Positions 1 through 8,049 are shown, counted from the stretch's first letter. The stretch: DNA of 64,000 nucleotides from Bacillota bacterium (GCA_023459275.1 JAEWVC010000064.1:86655-150654); one strand, 5' to 3'. A program made the numbers and translations. Notes: generated from the sequence alone by a model not told the origin.

Positions 1-1
1 T

Positions 2-451
2 GTAGATTTCCTGAACAATCCCCAAACCGCCCTGTACGCCATCATGGCCGTTTATCTCTGGCGGGAAGCCGGTTTTATCATGATCTTCTACATATCCGGC
101 CTGGAAAATATCTCCCGGGAGTATTATGAAGCCGCCTATCTGGATGGTGCATCCCCTCTGGCCGTGCTTCGGAAAATCACGCTGCCCATGGTCCGGCCCA
201 CGACGCTGTTCGCCCTCACCATCACCATGGCCAATGCCTTCAAGATGGTGGACCTAATTCTGATCATGACTACCAGAGGCGGTCCCAACAACAGCACCAA
301 CGTTTTAATGCATCACATCTACCTGACCGCCTTTATTTATTGGGATCAGGGACAGGCCGCAGTCCTCACGCTGGTGATGCTGGGTTTTATGCTGCTGGTG
401 GCATGCATCCAGTTTTTTCTGATCGACAGGCGGACGTACTATGAAAATTGA
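2..451 (+). CDS. Sugar-type ABC transporter permease (MalF/UgpA-like), 5' truncated by window edge
   Basis: The frame is open from the left edge, so the start codon lies outside the window and only the last 149 codons are visible. The visible part has several hydrophobic helices and the cytoplasmic EAA loop of binding-protein-dependent importers (EYYEAAYLDGAS, from about nt 119), which docks on the ATPase subunit. The family (MalF/UgpA, carbohydrate uptake type 1) forms a heterodimer with a MalG/UgpE partner, and that partner follows 17 bases after this stop. The substrate cannot be read from the sequence; a carbohydrate or glycerol-phosphate-like solute is the usual choice. The binding protein and ATPase would lie to the left or elsewhere. 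Confidence 0.9.
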   Translation, partial: VDFLNNPQTALYAIMAVYLWREAGFIMIFYISGLENISREYYEAAYLDGASPLAVLRKITLPMVRPTTLFALTITMANAFKMVDLILIMTTRGGPNNSTNVLMHHIYLTAFIYWDQGQAAVLTLVMLGFMLLVACIQFFLIDRRTYYEN

Positions 452-468
452 AAGAAGGGAATGCGGCC

Positions 469-1281
469 ATGCGCAATAAACCTTCCTTTCCCGCTTATAT
501 GCTGTTGGTATTCGTTAGTTTGCTCTGGGCTGTCCCGCTTTTGTGGGCAGTGATCACAACATTTCGTCCTGGGCCGTTGGCGGCCGGCATCCATCTGACG
601 CTCTCCTTTACTCTTGACAACCTCCGGTATGTGCTGGAATCCGTGCCCTTCCTGCGCTACGGTCTAAATACGCTGATCCTTGTGTGCGGTATCCTCGGCG
701 TGCAGCTGATCACCGTCACCATGGGTGCCTATGCGCTGGCGCGGGTGGACTTCGCGGGGAAGAGCGCCGCGGTGGCGCTGATCATGGTCCAGATCATTGT
801 CCCCGCCGACATTTTGATCATGCCGAATTTTATGACGCTGCGCGCAATCAAGCTGGTGGACAGCCTGCTGGGTGTTATGCTCCCTTATTTTGCCTCCGCC
901 ATGGGTCTGCTGCTTTTGCGCCAGGCATACAAAGGCATCCCTTCCGCTATTGTGGATGCGGCTCGCATTGACGGTGCCAATACGGCACAGACCATTTTCC
1001 ACGTTTTCCTGCCCACCTGCAAAACCAGCTATATTGCCTTTGCCATATGCTCTGTCAGCACGCATTGGAACAACTTTCTGTGGCCTATGATTGTGATCAA
1101 TTCCGTAGAAAAGCGTTTGCTGACCATTGGGCTTGCTCTATTCGCCAAAGCCAACGATTCCGGCCCCATGTGGGCAATCGTCACGGCAGCCACGATATTG
1201 GTGATGACTCCCCTTTATATTTTTTTCTGTGCATTTCAAAAGCAATTTGTTTCCAGCTTTGTGACATCCGGGCTGAAATAA
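469..1281 (+). CDS. Sugar-type ABC transporter permease (MalG/UgpE-like)
   Basis: A 270-residue inner-membrane permease, the usual length for the MalG/UgpE half of a carbohydrate importer. It has an N-terminal membrane helix (about residues 8-28), further hydrophobic segments and the EAA loop IVDAARIDGAN at about nt 952. I chose ATG 469 because AGAAGGGA (453-460) lies 8 bases upstream; an in-frame TTG at 448 overlaps the previous stop and has no such site. It is translated just behind its partner permease and is the last gene of this operon, followed by a long hairpin. Confidence 0.9.
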   Translation: MRNKPSFPAYMLLVFVSLLWAVPLLWAVITTFRPGPLAAGIHLTLSFTLDNLRYVLESVPFLRYGLNTLILVCGILGVQLITVTMGAYALARVDFAGKSAAVALIMVQIIVPADILIMPNFMTLRAIKLVDSLLGVMLPYFASAMGLLLLRQAYKGIPSAIVDAARIDGANTAQTIFHVFLPTCKTSYIAFAICSVSTHWNNFLWPMIVINSVEKRLLTIGLALFAKANDSGPMWAIVTAATILVMTPLYIFFCAFQKQFVSSFVTSGLK

Positions 1282-1301
1282 GGGAAGCATGCTTGTTTAA
1301 T

Positions 1302-1338
1302 ATACCCCTGCGGGGCTGTGACGCTCCCGCAGGGGTAT
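1302..1338 (+). terminator. Hairpin after sugar permease operon
   Basis: A perfect 13-bp stem (ATACCCCTGCGGG with its complement at 1326-1338) around an 11-base loop, 20 bases after the permease stop. There is no clear T-run after it, so it may protect the mRNA 3' end or terminate weakly. It also lies just beyond the 3' end of the small minus-strand gene at 1355 and could serve both. Confidence 0.6.
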
Positions 1339-1354
1339 CCCTATGAGAATGGGG

Positions 1355-1525
1355 TCATTCATCATCAGTTGGGATCTGCCGATGAATAGGATACAGTTCC
1401 CCGTACGCCTCTGCCTCTGCCTCATCCTTTATGGCTGAAGGAATCAGCCCGGTACATTCGGTGATAGAAGCTACCTTTTCCAGGTCATAGGATGGCTCTT
1501 CCCGCTTTTTTGGTTTAGGGGGCAT
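1355..1525 (-). CDS. Small acidic hypothetical protein with a CTGLIP motif
   Basis: A 56-residue protein read on the minus strand from ATG 1525, with AAAGGAGA about 8 bases upstream. It starts with a proline/lysine-rich stretch (MPPKPKKREEP), then has a central ECTGLIPSA motif and an acidic tail ending TDDE. Small cytosolic proteins with a CTGLIP core are, to my recollection, widespread in clostridia without an assigned function. The strong ribosome site and the position 40 bases behind the GlsB-family gene support a real gene, probably cotranscribed with it. The single cysteine next to the GLIP turn is the obvious candidate functional residue. Confidence 0.75.
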   Translation of the reverse strand: MPPKPKKREEPSYDLEKVASITECTGLIPSAIKDEAEAEAYGELYPIHRQIPTDDE

Positions 1526-1565
1526 GCTTTCCGTCTCCTTTCCGCATGATGAAGCCGCAGGATTC

Positions 1566-1823
1566 CTATTTGGCGCGCCTTTGCACCATGTTCACAATGA
1601 AAAGGCACAGGCAGGCGCCCGCCACCGCGATGAGCAGGCTCCCCAGGTTGAAGCCCGTGATGCCGCCAAGGCCTATCAGCGAGGCGATGAACCCGCCAAC
1701 GGCGGCTCCAAGCACGCCGAAGAGGATATTGGACCCAACCCCCATCCGAGCGTTTGTTCCCATGATGATGCTGGCCAGCCATCCGGCAAGGGCGCCAAAG
1801 ACCAGCCAAAGAATGATATTCAT
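1566..1823 (-). CDS. GlsB/YeaQ/YmgE-family small membrane protein
   Basis: An 85-residue, very hydrophobic protein with glycine-rich membrane segments (start MNIILWLVFGALAGWLAS; later GVLGAAVGGFIAS and SLLIAVAGACLC). This pattern is the transglycosylase-associated/GlsB family, small integral membrane proteins linked to general or envelope stress in several bacteria. AAGGAGAG lies upstream of ATG 1823, somewhat far (about 12 bases). It is followed 40 bases later by the CTGLIP small protein on the same strand. Exact biochemical role is unknown in the family. Confidence 0.85.
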   Translation of the reverse strand: MNIILWLVFGALAGWLASIIMGTNARMGVGSNILFGVLGAAVGGFIASLIGLGGITGFNLGSLLIAVAGACLCLFIVNMVQRRAK

Positions 1824-1923
1824 GCTTCCGTTTGCTCTCCTTCCGGGCTGCTTTCTTAGGAACGGTCAGCCGTCCCCGCGTATTGTATGCCGGGAAAACG
1901 CAAAGTATGCCGGAGACCGGATC

Positions 1924-1952
1924 TTGACACGCATTGCCTCTTCCGATATACT
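1924..1952 (+). promoter_or_regulatory. Sigma-A promoter for the secreted propeller protein
   Basis: TTGACA (1924-1929), 17-bp spacer, TATACT (1947-1952). Predicted start near 1959 gives a leader of about 90 bases before the gene at 2050. Confidence 0.8.
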
Positions 1953-2049
1953 TTTGTCACCATAGGGCGTCCGTTTCGGCAGGCTCTTTCCCACATGTCC
2001 AGCAGCGCAAAAACGCTGCCCACGTGCGACCGTATAAGGAGAGTTGCAT

Positions 2050-3393
2050 ATGAATACGAAGCGTCTTCCCGTTCTGTTGCTTGCTTGTGTGCTAATACTG
2101 CTTGTATGGGCGGACCCGGCATTGGCGGACGGCGTCTACTTCGCGGATCAACGCCTGCCCGCAGCCATGGCGGGCGTATACTATCACGCCCGGGTCAAGA
2201 TCCTGGGTGACAGCATCCCCTATGTGGTCACCCTGACGGTGAACCCGGCCGGGGACAACGACTTTCCCTCCGAACTGGCCATCACGGAGGATGGCGTCAT
2301 CTACGGCACGCCCCTGCACGAAGGCGTCTTTCCTTTCTCCCTGCAGGTGGCCTACGGCACCGGCCAGACCCGCTTTTGCGTGACAGAGCTTGTGGTCAAG
2401 CCTTTCTCCCAGGATGCGCTGGAGCAGGGCGGGATCAATACCGATATTATCGGGGAGGGAAACGACTCCCTTACGGGCATTGCCAATGGCATCAACGGCG
2501 GGCGTGTCACCATGGAGGCAGGCGGCGGCACCGCGTACTTCATCAGCTCCAAGTACAAGCTCTATGCTGCGGAACGGCCTTACACCAAGGCTGCGGAGCT
2601 GTTTTCCGCCCCAGAATACAGATGGCTGGACAGCATCGGCACCAACCTGTACTACTACCACCGGTACTTTGACAAACCTGATCCTGTGTATACCACCGTC
2701 CTCAAGGACTCCTATGTCACACGTATCTGCCGTGATCCCATCAGCAACAAGGGCCGCGTGACATTGGCGGAACTAAGCAAAAAGGACATCCAGGATCTGG
2801 CGGTCACCGACAGGATCATTCTTTACATCGTGGGAAAGGACCAGGGGACAATCACGCGCATCCCGCTGAACGGCGGAAAAGCAGTTTCCATGCGGTGCTA
2901 TTCCAACGCGAAGGAACTGCAGGCGGACATGGTGTTCCCCTATAACGGATACGCCTATTTCCGAAGCGCAGACAACGGCCTCCTGTACCGGGTGGCGCTG
3001 GACGGGGAAATCGCGCAGCCGGTCACAGATGTCAAGGCCGTTGCCTATACCATTGCCAGCACAGGCGGCGAGGATGCCCTGTTCTTTGCGGACGCAGGCG
3101 GGGCGCTTTACCGGACTCCCCTGGAGGGGGGCGAAAAGGAGGGCTTTGGGAGCCTGAAGGCCGGTGCGCTGAATTCTGACGCGGATTTCCTGTACTTCGC
3201 AAACGCAAGCGACCGCGGCAGGCTGTACAGCGCGCCCTGCGGTGATCCCAACGCCGCCGTCATGCTGACAGATTTTGCTGTGGACCAGATCTATGTGTTT
3301 GACAGCATGCTGGCCGTACAGAAAAAAGGGGGGCCGGAGCTGTACGTTCTTTCGAAAGATGGCTCTGGAAAGCCTGTTCGCATTGGGAAATAG
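2050..3393 (+). CDS. Secreted protein: Ig-like domain plus DUF5050-type beta-propeller
   Basis: A 447-residue exported protein. Residues 1-27 are a Sec signal ending ADPALA, with no lipobox cysteine. Residues about 30-115 look like a putative Ig domain of the He_PIG type (ITEDGVIYGTPLHEGVFPFSL). The rest is built of short repeats with patterns such as GNGLLYRVALDGE-like and LYRTPLEGGE that resemble DUF5050/YWTD propeller blades. I chose ATG 2050 because AAGGAGAG (2036-2043) lies 6 bases upstream; TTG 2044 is too close. It is monocistronic between two promoters. The role is unknown; cell-surface binding is the usual guess for propellers of this kind. Confidence 0.7.
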   Translation: MNTKRLPVLLLACVLILLVWADPALADGVYFADQRLPAAMAGVYYHARVKILGDSIPYVVTLTVNPAGDNDFPSELAITEDGVIYGTPLHEGVFPFSLQVAYGTGQTRFCVTELVVKPFSQDALEQGGINTDIIGEGNDSLTGIANGINGGRVTMEAGGGTAYFISSKYKLYAAERPYTKAAELFSAPEYRWLDSIGTNLYYYHRYFDKPDPVYTTVLKDSYVTRICRDPISNKGRVTLAELSKKDIQDLAVTDRIILYIVGKDQGTITRIPLNGGKAVSMRCYSNAKELQADMVFPYNGYAYFRSADNGLLYRVALDGEIAQPVTDVKAVAYTIASTGGEDALFFADAGGALYRTPLEGGEKEGFGSLKAGALNSDADFLYFANASDRGRLYSAPCGDPNAAVMLTDFAVDQIYVFDSMLAVQKKGGPELYVLSKDGSGKPVRIGK

Positions 3394-3398
3394 CCAAT

Positions 3399-3427
3399 TT
3401 GACAAAGGGCGCCTCCCATGCTATAAT
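3399..3427 (+). promoter_or_regulatory. Perfect consensus sigma-A promoter for the OadB/OadG pair
   Basis: TTGACA (3399-3404), 17-bp spacer, TATAAT (3422-3427), directly behind the previous stop codon. A start near 3434 leaves a leader of about 35 bases. Confidence 0.88.
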
Positions 3428-3468
3428 AACCCGATTTTGGGCGGGTGTTGAAGAAAAGGAGGCCACAC

Positions 3469-4656
3469 ATGAGCGGTCTTTTCCATGATCTGTTTTCAGG
3501 CGTACTCTTTCTGTTTTCGGTAGCCGGCCTGAAAACGCTGATCATGTTTCTCATTTCAGGCATATTGATTTACCTGGCCATCAAAAAAGATTATGAACCT
3601 GCGTTATTATTGCCCATCGGCTTTGGTGCCATCCTGGCCAACCTTCCCCCGGTGCTGGAAACGGCGATGCCGGCGGTGCTGGGCAAGGACGGCTTTTTGA
3701 CGGTGCTGTTCAACGCAGGCATTGCCAATGAACTCTTTCCGCTGCTGATCTTTATCGCTATCGGCGCCATGGTGGATTTTACACCCCTGCTGAAGGACCC
3801 CTCCATGATCTTCTTTGGCGCGGCGGCGCAGTTTGGCATCTTCGGCACATTTTTGCTTTCCCTGTTCCTGCTGCCGCTGGCGGTGCCCGGCATGGCCCAG
3901 GATATGATCCTGAAAGTGGCGTCCGCCATCGGCATCATCGGCGCCGCGGATGGCCCCACAACGCTGTACGTGGCCAATCATTTTGGATTGAAGGATTTTA
4001 TCGCCCCCATTTCGGTGGCCGCTTACAGCTACATGTCCCTGGTGCCCATCATTCAGCCGCCGGTCATCAGGGCGCTGACCACCAAGCAGGAACGCTTGAT
4101 CCGCATGGAATACAAGGAGGAAAAGGCGCCAAAGGCCGCGCTGATTCTCTTCCCCATCATCGTTACGCTGGTGGCCGGCATCCTGGTGCCCATGAGCGCG
4201 CCGCTGATCGGCTCGCTGATGTTCGGTAACCTGCTTCGGGTGTGCGGCGTGCTGGAGCGGCTGAGCAAGACCGCCCAAAATGAGCTGGCCAACCTGGTAA
4301 CCATCCTGCTGGGCCTGACCATCGGCTCCACCATGGTGGCGGATAAATTTCTGCAATGGAACACGCTGCTGATCATGGGCCTTGGTCTGGTGGCCTTCAT
4401 CTTCGACACCGCCGGCGGTGTGCTGTTCGCCAAGCTTCTGAATCTTTTCCGCAAGAACAAGATCAACCCCATGATCGGCGCCGCGGGTATTTCCGCTTTC
4501 CCCATGAGTGCCCGGGTGGTGCAAAAATTGGCCAAGGAAGATGACCCTTACAATTTTCTCCTCATGCAGGCCATCAGCGCCAACGTGGCCGGCCAATTGG
4601 GTTCTGTGGTGGCCGGCGGCATGGTGATCACGCTGGTGACCATGCTGCTGAAATAG
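3469..4656 (+). CDS. Sodium-translocating decarboxylase beta subunit (OadB/GcdB/MmdB family)
   Basis: A 395-residue integral membrane protein that matches the beta subunit of oxaloacetate, methylmalonyl-CoA or glutaconyl-CoA decarboxylases, which couples release of CO2 from carboxybiotin to export of sodium ions. Family hallmarks are GAADGPTTLYVANHF (about residues 161-175), SYMSLVPIIQPPVIRALTTK and the C-terminal FPMSARVVQK block. The start ATG 3469 has AAAAGGAGG 6 bases before it. It is followed by an OadG-like gene, but the carboxyltransferase alpha and biotin-carrier subunits are not nearby, so the substrate is unknown and they must be encoded elsewhere if the pump is complete. Confidence 0.92.
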   Translation: MSGLFHDLFSGVLFLFSVAGLKTLIMFLISGILIYLAIKKDYEPALLLPIGFGAILANLPPVLETAMPAVLGKDGFLTVLFNAGIANELFPLLIFIAIGAMVDFTPLLKDPSMIFFGAAAQFGIFGTFLLSLFLLPLAVPGMAQDMILKVASAIGIIGAADGPTTLYVANHFGLKDFIAPISVAAYSYMSLVPIIQPPVIRALTTKQERLIRMEYKEEKAPKAALILFPIIVTLVAGILVPMSAPLIGSLMFGNLLRVCGVLERLSKTAQNELANLVTILLGLTIGSTMVADKFLQWNTLLIMGLGLVAFIFDTAGGVLFAKLLNLFRKNKINPMIGAAGISAFPMSARVVQKLAKEDDPYNFLLMQAISANVAGQLGSVVAGGMVITLVTMLLK

Positions 4657-4689
4657 CGCTCTTGCCGCATAGAAAGAAGGATTGAGGAT

Positions 4690-4899
4690 ATGTTCTTCAG
4701 ACTTTTCACCGCAGGTTTGGCGGAAGCCGCCGCCCCTGCTGCCATCGCATCCCCCGCGGCAACCTCCGCCCCCATCGACTGGGCCAGACTGGCGAACGAC
4801 GGTTTGACCACCACGCTTTTTGGCCTCGGCGGTGTGTTTCTGGTGCTATTTTTGTTTTTTCTCATCATTAAGGGCATGCAGAAGATCAAAAGTGAGTGA
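4690..4899 (+). CDS. OadG-like gamma subunit of sodium pump decarboxylase
   Basis: A 69-residue protein with one membrane helix (GLGGVFLVLFLFFLIIKGM, residues about 46-64) preceded by an alanine/proline-rich segment. Small single-helix proteins with this G-hydrophobic pattern next to OadB are gamma subunits, which hold alpha and beta together. AGAAGGA and GAGG precede ATG 4690. The gene lies 33 bases after the OadB stop, in the same operon. The assignment rests mainly on context plus helix pattern because the protein is so short. Confidence 0.75.
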   Translation: MFFRLFTAGLAEAAAPAAIASPAATSAPIDWARLANDGLTTTLFGLGGVFLVLFLFFLIIKGMQKIKSE

Positions 4900-5007
4900 C
4901 GGCAAAGGCGGGCGGCAAAACAGCTTCCCGTTTTTTTCACAAGTCAGGTTTTGAGACTTGGAAACGCATGCGTGGCGCACCTTGTACGACAAGCGGAACT
5001 TAGGGCC

Positions 5008-5036
5008 TTTACAAGGAGGAAGATTTGGCGTATAAA
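5008..5036 (+). promoter_or_regulatory. Candidate sigma-A promoter
   Basis: TTTACA (5008-5013), 17-bp spacer, TATAAA (5031-5036). Start near 5043 gives a 46-base leader before TTG 5089. The 108 bases between the OadG stop and this site hold nothing else recognisable. Confidence 0.6.
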
Positions 5037-5088
5037 TAAGGTGTGCATGGCACCCTCATCTTTCGCATACCATACGGAGGAAACAGCA

Positions 5089-5562
5089 TTGTATCAACAA
5101 AGCGATTGGCAGGAAAACAGCCATCAACTGAAGCGCCGCCTTCTTGCCCTCCTCATCCCCACGGTTTTCTTACTGGCCGGCATTGCCGTATCCCTTCTGC
5201 GCAGCGTCCGCCTGCAGTGGCTGACGATTCTGCTGACGATTTTGGGCGGGGGCATAGTCATCTTCTGCTATGGGATGTTCATAAGCCCGGTCGCAAGCTA
5301 TGGCAGGCACCTGCGTAATGTGCTGGAGGGCCGGACGCGGGAAACTACGGGCCTGCTCACCCAAGTGGCCAGCCAGCCCTGTATCCGGGAAGGCGTGGAA
5401 TATTATCCCATCACCGTCAATGTTGGCGACAAGGGCGATGCGGCCGACGACAGGCTTTTCTATTACGACGTGCACAAGGGAATGCCGCCTTACGTGCCGG
5501 GCGACAGAATCACCGTCGTTTCCCATGACAAGGCTGTGGCGGATATACGCCGGGCGGGCTGA
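5089..5562 (+). CDS. Small two-helix membrane protein, unknown
   Basis: A 157-residue protein, family not recognised. An N-terminal polar stretch is followed by two membrane helices (about residues 20-38 and 45-65) and a C-terminal soluble domain with beta-type pattern ending YVPGDRITVVSHDKAVADI. I chose TTG 5089 because CGGAGG (5075-5080) lies 8 bases before it; the longer frame upstream would overlap the promoter. It is followed after 45 bases by the universal stress protein gene, and the two may be cotranscribed because no terminator separates them. Confidence 0.65.
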   Translation: MYQQSDWQENSHQLKRRLLALLIPTVFLLAGIAVSLLRSVRLQWLTILLTILGGGIVIFCYGMFISPVASYGRHLRNVLEGRTRETTGLLTQVASQPCIREGVEYYPITVNVGDKGDAADDRLFYYDVHKGMPPYVPGDRITVVSHDKAVADIRRAG

Positions 5563-5607
5563 CGGCCCCTCCCCGTTTCTGCCCTTTTGCCAGAAGGAGC
5601 TTTCTGT

Positions 5608-5994
5608 GTGCACAAGGAACAAACCATCCTGGTCTGCGTGACCGGACAAAAATCCTGCGACAAGCTGATCCAGGCGGGCGTCCAGCTCGCCCGGGAATAT
5701 CAAATGCCGCTGCTGGTAATTCATGTGGCCGCCATAGGGGCCCCGCTGCTGGGAGGTTCCACCCAGAGCGAGGCGCTTGATTATCTATACCGTCTCTCCA
5801 GTGAGGCCGGAGCGGAAATGGCCGTGCTGCGGGCCCATGATCCTGTGGAGCGGCTGATACAGTACGCACGGGAGGAAAACGCCGCCCACCTCGTTCTGGG
5901 CGCAGGCCGGCCCGACGGCCCGGATCGGCGGGACATGGCCGGACTGCTTCGTGTGCGGCTCCCCCACGCCCAGGTACACGTGGTTTTCTTCTGA
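5608..5994 (+). CDS. Universal stress protein (KdpD-type Usp domain)
   Basis: A 128-residue single-domain cytosolic protein with the alpha/beta Usp fold: strand EQTILVCVTGQ, helix DKLIQAGVQLARE, strand PLLVIHVAA, and the late motif AHLVLGAGRPDGPDRRDMAGLLR, which resembles the nucleotide-binding loop of Usp domains in KdpD. GTG 5608 is preferred because AGAAGGAG (5592-5599) lies 8 bases upstream; an earlier TTG at 5587 would place the ribosome site inside the gene. Usp proteins bind ATP or act in stress survival; the exact role here is unknown. A strong terminator follows. Confidence 0.82.
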   Translation: MHKEQTILVCVTGQKSCDKLIQAGVQLAREYQMPLLVIHVAAIGAPLLGGSTQSEALDYLYRLSSEAGAEMAVLRAHDPVERLIQYAREENAAHLVLGAGRPDGPDRRDMAGLLRVRLPHAQVHVVFF

Positions 5995-6048
5995 GATAAA
6001 GGCTGGAGCACAACCCGGTTTTACACAACCAGCAAGCTCATCCATAAG

Positions 6049-6090
6049 GCAAGGAGCCGGTGCAGGATCGCCGGCCCCTTGCTCTTTTTG
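6049..6090 (+). terminator. Intrinsic terminator after the Usp gene
   Basis: Stem GCAAGG-A-GCCGG (6049-6060) pairs with CCGGC-C-CCTTGC (6071-6082) around a 10-base loop and is followed by TCTTTTTG. Confidence 0.88.
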
Positions 6091-6120
6091 TATAATGAAC
6101 AGAAGAATAATATTTTAATA

Positions 6121-6150
6121 TTGACAATAGTGTGTAACATACATTATAAT
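6121..6150 (+). promoter_or_regulatory. Perfect consensus promoter for padR, with imperfect dyad
   Basis: TTGACA (6121-6126), 18-bp spacer, TATAAT (6145-6150). The spacer contains TGTGTAACATACA, an imperfect dyad that could be the PadR operator, since PadR proteins commonly repress their own operon. Confidence 0.85.
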
Positions 6151-6160
6151 GCGGTGCGAG

Positions 6161-6511
6161 GTGATCTCCTTGGAGGATTTGGAGCTTCTGACTGGTATTC
6201 TTTCGGAAATGCGCCGCGGTACGCTGACGCTGGCGGTGTTGAGCCGCCTGAAAGCGCCGTGCTATGGGTACGCATTGCTTACGCAATTGGAAGAGAAGCA
6301 TACCGGCATTGAGGCTGGCACCCTCTACCCGCTGCTTCGGCGGCTGGAATCCCAAGGGCTGCTGGAAAGCAGATGGGACACCGCGGAAAGCAGGCCGCGC
6401 AAATATTATCTGCTCAGCGCCAAGGGCCTTGCGCTGTATAAGGCGCTGAAAACCGAATGGGCACACCTTTGCGAAGAGATGGCTGTATTGTTGAAGGAGG
6501 ATGAACCATGA
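6161..6511 (+). CDS. PadR-family transcriptional regulator
   Basis: A 116-residue winged-helix repressor. The PadR signature is clear: RRGTLTLAVLSRL, YGYALLTQLEE, GTLYPLLRRLESQGLLES and the wing SRPRKYYLLSAKG. An ATG at 6149 lies inside the -10 box and cannot be used by that promoter, so I chose GTG 6161; TTG 6170 is another possibility. The mRNA leader is then only a few bases. PadR genes are usually paired with a membrane protein carrying a HAAS domain, as here, with a 4-base ATGA overlap. It probably controls this pair in response to an unknown envelope signal. Confidence 0.88.
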   Translation: MISLEDLELLTGILSEMRRGTLTLAVLSRLKAPCYGYALLTQLEEKHTGIEAGTLYPLLRRLESQGLLESRWDTAESRPRKYYLLSAKGLALYKALKTEWAHLCEEMAVLLKEDEP

Positions 6512-7557
6512 TTCCTTTGATTGACCGGTATGTGTATGACGTGGTGAGAAGGCTGCCTGAAAAAAGCCGGCCTGAGGTGGAAAAGGAACTCCGAGCGAAT
6601 ATTGCGGACATGACGGCGGGAAGCACTGCTGAGGAGAACGCCGTAAAAGCGCTTTGTTCCTTGGGAGACCCGGCAAAGCTGGCCGAGCAGTACAGGCAGA
6701 AACCCAGATACCTGATCTCCCCCGCCGCTTTCGACGATTACGTGACGGTGTTGAAGATCGTTCTTCCCATCCTCGCCGCTGTGACAGCCATGATCAACCT
6801 GTTTAGCACGCTGCTTGGCACCCCCGTGAACGGCAGCTACGGGCAGGCATTCGCCGATATTCTGGGCACCCTGCTGGGAAGCGTTTGGACGGCTGTGACC
6901 CACGGTTTTCTGCTGGTAACGCTGGGCTTCGGTCTTGCGGAATATTGCCAGGTAAGAAAAAAACGGGACTGGACGCCGGAGATGCTGCCGGAAATACCGC
7001 CCCAAACGGGCGTGAAGATCTCCCGCGCGGAAACGGTCATCGGTTTTTTGTTTTCCCTGCTGTTTTTGATGCTGATGACGCGCTACAGCAGCCTGCTGGC
7101 ATGGTATGGGCTGGCTGAACCCCTGCCCCTGTTTTCCGATGTGGCGCGGGCCAACTATGTCCCCTACTTGTTCGCGCTCACCGCATGCTCCTTCGCGGTA
7201 AGCTGTGTAAAGTTCTATTATGGCCGCTGGAATTACCAAACGGCGGCCGTCAGCGGCCTGAATGCCATCGCCTGGTCCGCAGCGTCCATCCTGTTCCTGC
7301 GCGCCCCCTCCACCTTCAACCCGGCATTTATTGCGCAGGCAGCCGCCGCGCTCAAGCTGGACCCTGCCCAGATGAATGCGTACTGGCAAAGGGGCATTCT
7401 CGGCCTGTGCATCCTGTCCCTGATCGGCACCGCGGTGGATGTTATTTCAGGCTTTGCCAAGGCGCGCAAAGGCCGCGGCACCCATGACCTGAAAAGGATG
7501 CTGGGCATTGACCCGGCTGCATCCGCCCCGGGCCATAACAAGACCGGCGGCCAATAA
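6508..7557 (+). CDS. HAAS-domain membrane protein, PadR partner
   Basis: A 349-residue protein. Residues 1-65 form the helical HAAS domain (DRYVYDVVRRLPEKSR, then a LGDPAKLAEQYR segment), typical of proteins encoded beside PadR regulators. The rest contains about six hydrophobic membrane segments. AAGGAGG (6494-6500) lies 7 bases before ATG 6508, which overlaps the padR stop. The family is thought to sense or modulate membrane state, but no biochemical activity is known. It ends 3 bases from the convergent sulfoxide reductase gene. Confidence 0.8.
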   Translation: MIPLIDRYVYDVVRRLPEKSRPEVEKELRANIADMTAGSTAEENAVKALCSLGDPAKLAEQYRQKPRYLISPAAFDDYVTVLKIVLPILAAVTAMINLFSTLLGTPVNGSYGQAFADILGTLLGSVWTAVTHGFLLVTLGFGLAEYCQVRKKRDWTPEMLPEIPPQTGVKISRAETVIGFLFSLLFLMLMTRYSSLLAWYGLAEPLPLFSDVARANYVPYLFALTACSFAVSCVKFYYGRWNYQTAAVSGLNAIAWSAASILFLRAPSTFNPAFIAQAAAALKLDPAQMNAYWQRGILGLCILSLIGTAVDVISGFAKARKGRGTHDLKRMLGIDPAASAPGHNKTGGQ

Positions 7558-7560
7558 AGC

Positions 7561-8049
7561 TCACCAGGCGCAGCCTGCTTCCAAAAGACGCACCAATTCT
7601 TCCAGCCCCAGCCGGTCCTGCTCGTCAAAACGGGCAAGGCTGGGACTGTCGATGTCCAGAACGCCCACAATTTTCCCGCCGGCACGGATGGGGATCACAA
7701 TCTCGGAGTTGGAGGCACCGTCGCAGGCGATGTGGCCTGGAAAGGCGTGGACATCCGGCACAAGCTGGGTGATGTCCCTGGCCACGGCCGTTCCGCACAC
7801 GCCTTTGCCCACCGGGATGCGAATGCAGGCCGGCTTGCCCTGGAAAGGGCCCAGCAGCAGATCGCCGTCCGTCATCAGATAGAAGCCAGCCCAGTTGATA
7901 TCGGGAAGCGCGCCGTATAGCAGCGCCGACATGTTGGCCAGGTGGGGCAGCGGATGGGTCTCCCCTTCCATCAGCGCTGTGAGCTGCGTATGCAAAAGCG
8001 CATACAGATCATTTTTGGCATTGGGATAAACATCCTTCACATCGATCAT
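7561..8049 (-). CDS. Free methionine-(R)-sulfoxide reductase (GAF-domain fRMsr)
   Basis: A 162-residue cytosolic GAF protein that matches fRMsr/YebR, which reduces free methionine-R-sulfoxide. The three conserved cysteines are present: C75 (KPACIRI), C85 (KGVCGTA) and C109 (HIACDGAS), with C109 expected to be catalytic. SEIVIPI and GVLDIDSPSLARFDEQD are also family blocks. ATG 8049 (MIDVKDVYPNAK) is preferred over a longer frame because GAGAGGAAG lies upstream. It is a single gene, reading toward the HAAS gene, and belongs to oxidative damage repair. Confidence 0.92.
   Translation of the reverse strand: MIDVKDVYPNAKNDLYALLHTQLTALMEGETHPLPHLANMSALLYGALPDINWAGFYLMTDGDLLLGPFQGKPACIRIPVGKGVCGTAVARDITQLVPDVHAFPGHIACDGASNSEIVIPIRAGGKIVGVLDIDSPSLARFDEQDRLGLEELVRLLEAGCAW

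Noticed and set aside
6149..6151. ATG as start of padR
   Set aside because: It overlaps the TATAAT box of the only good promoter, so it cannot be on that transcript.
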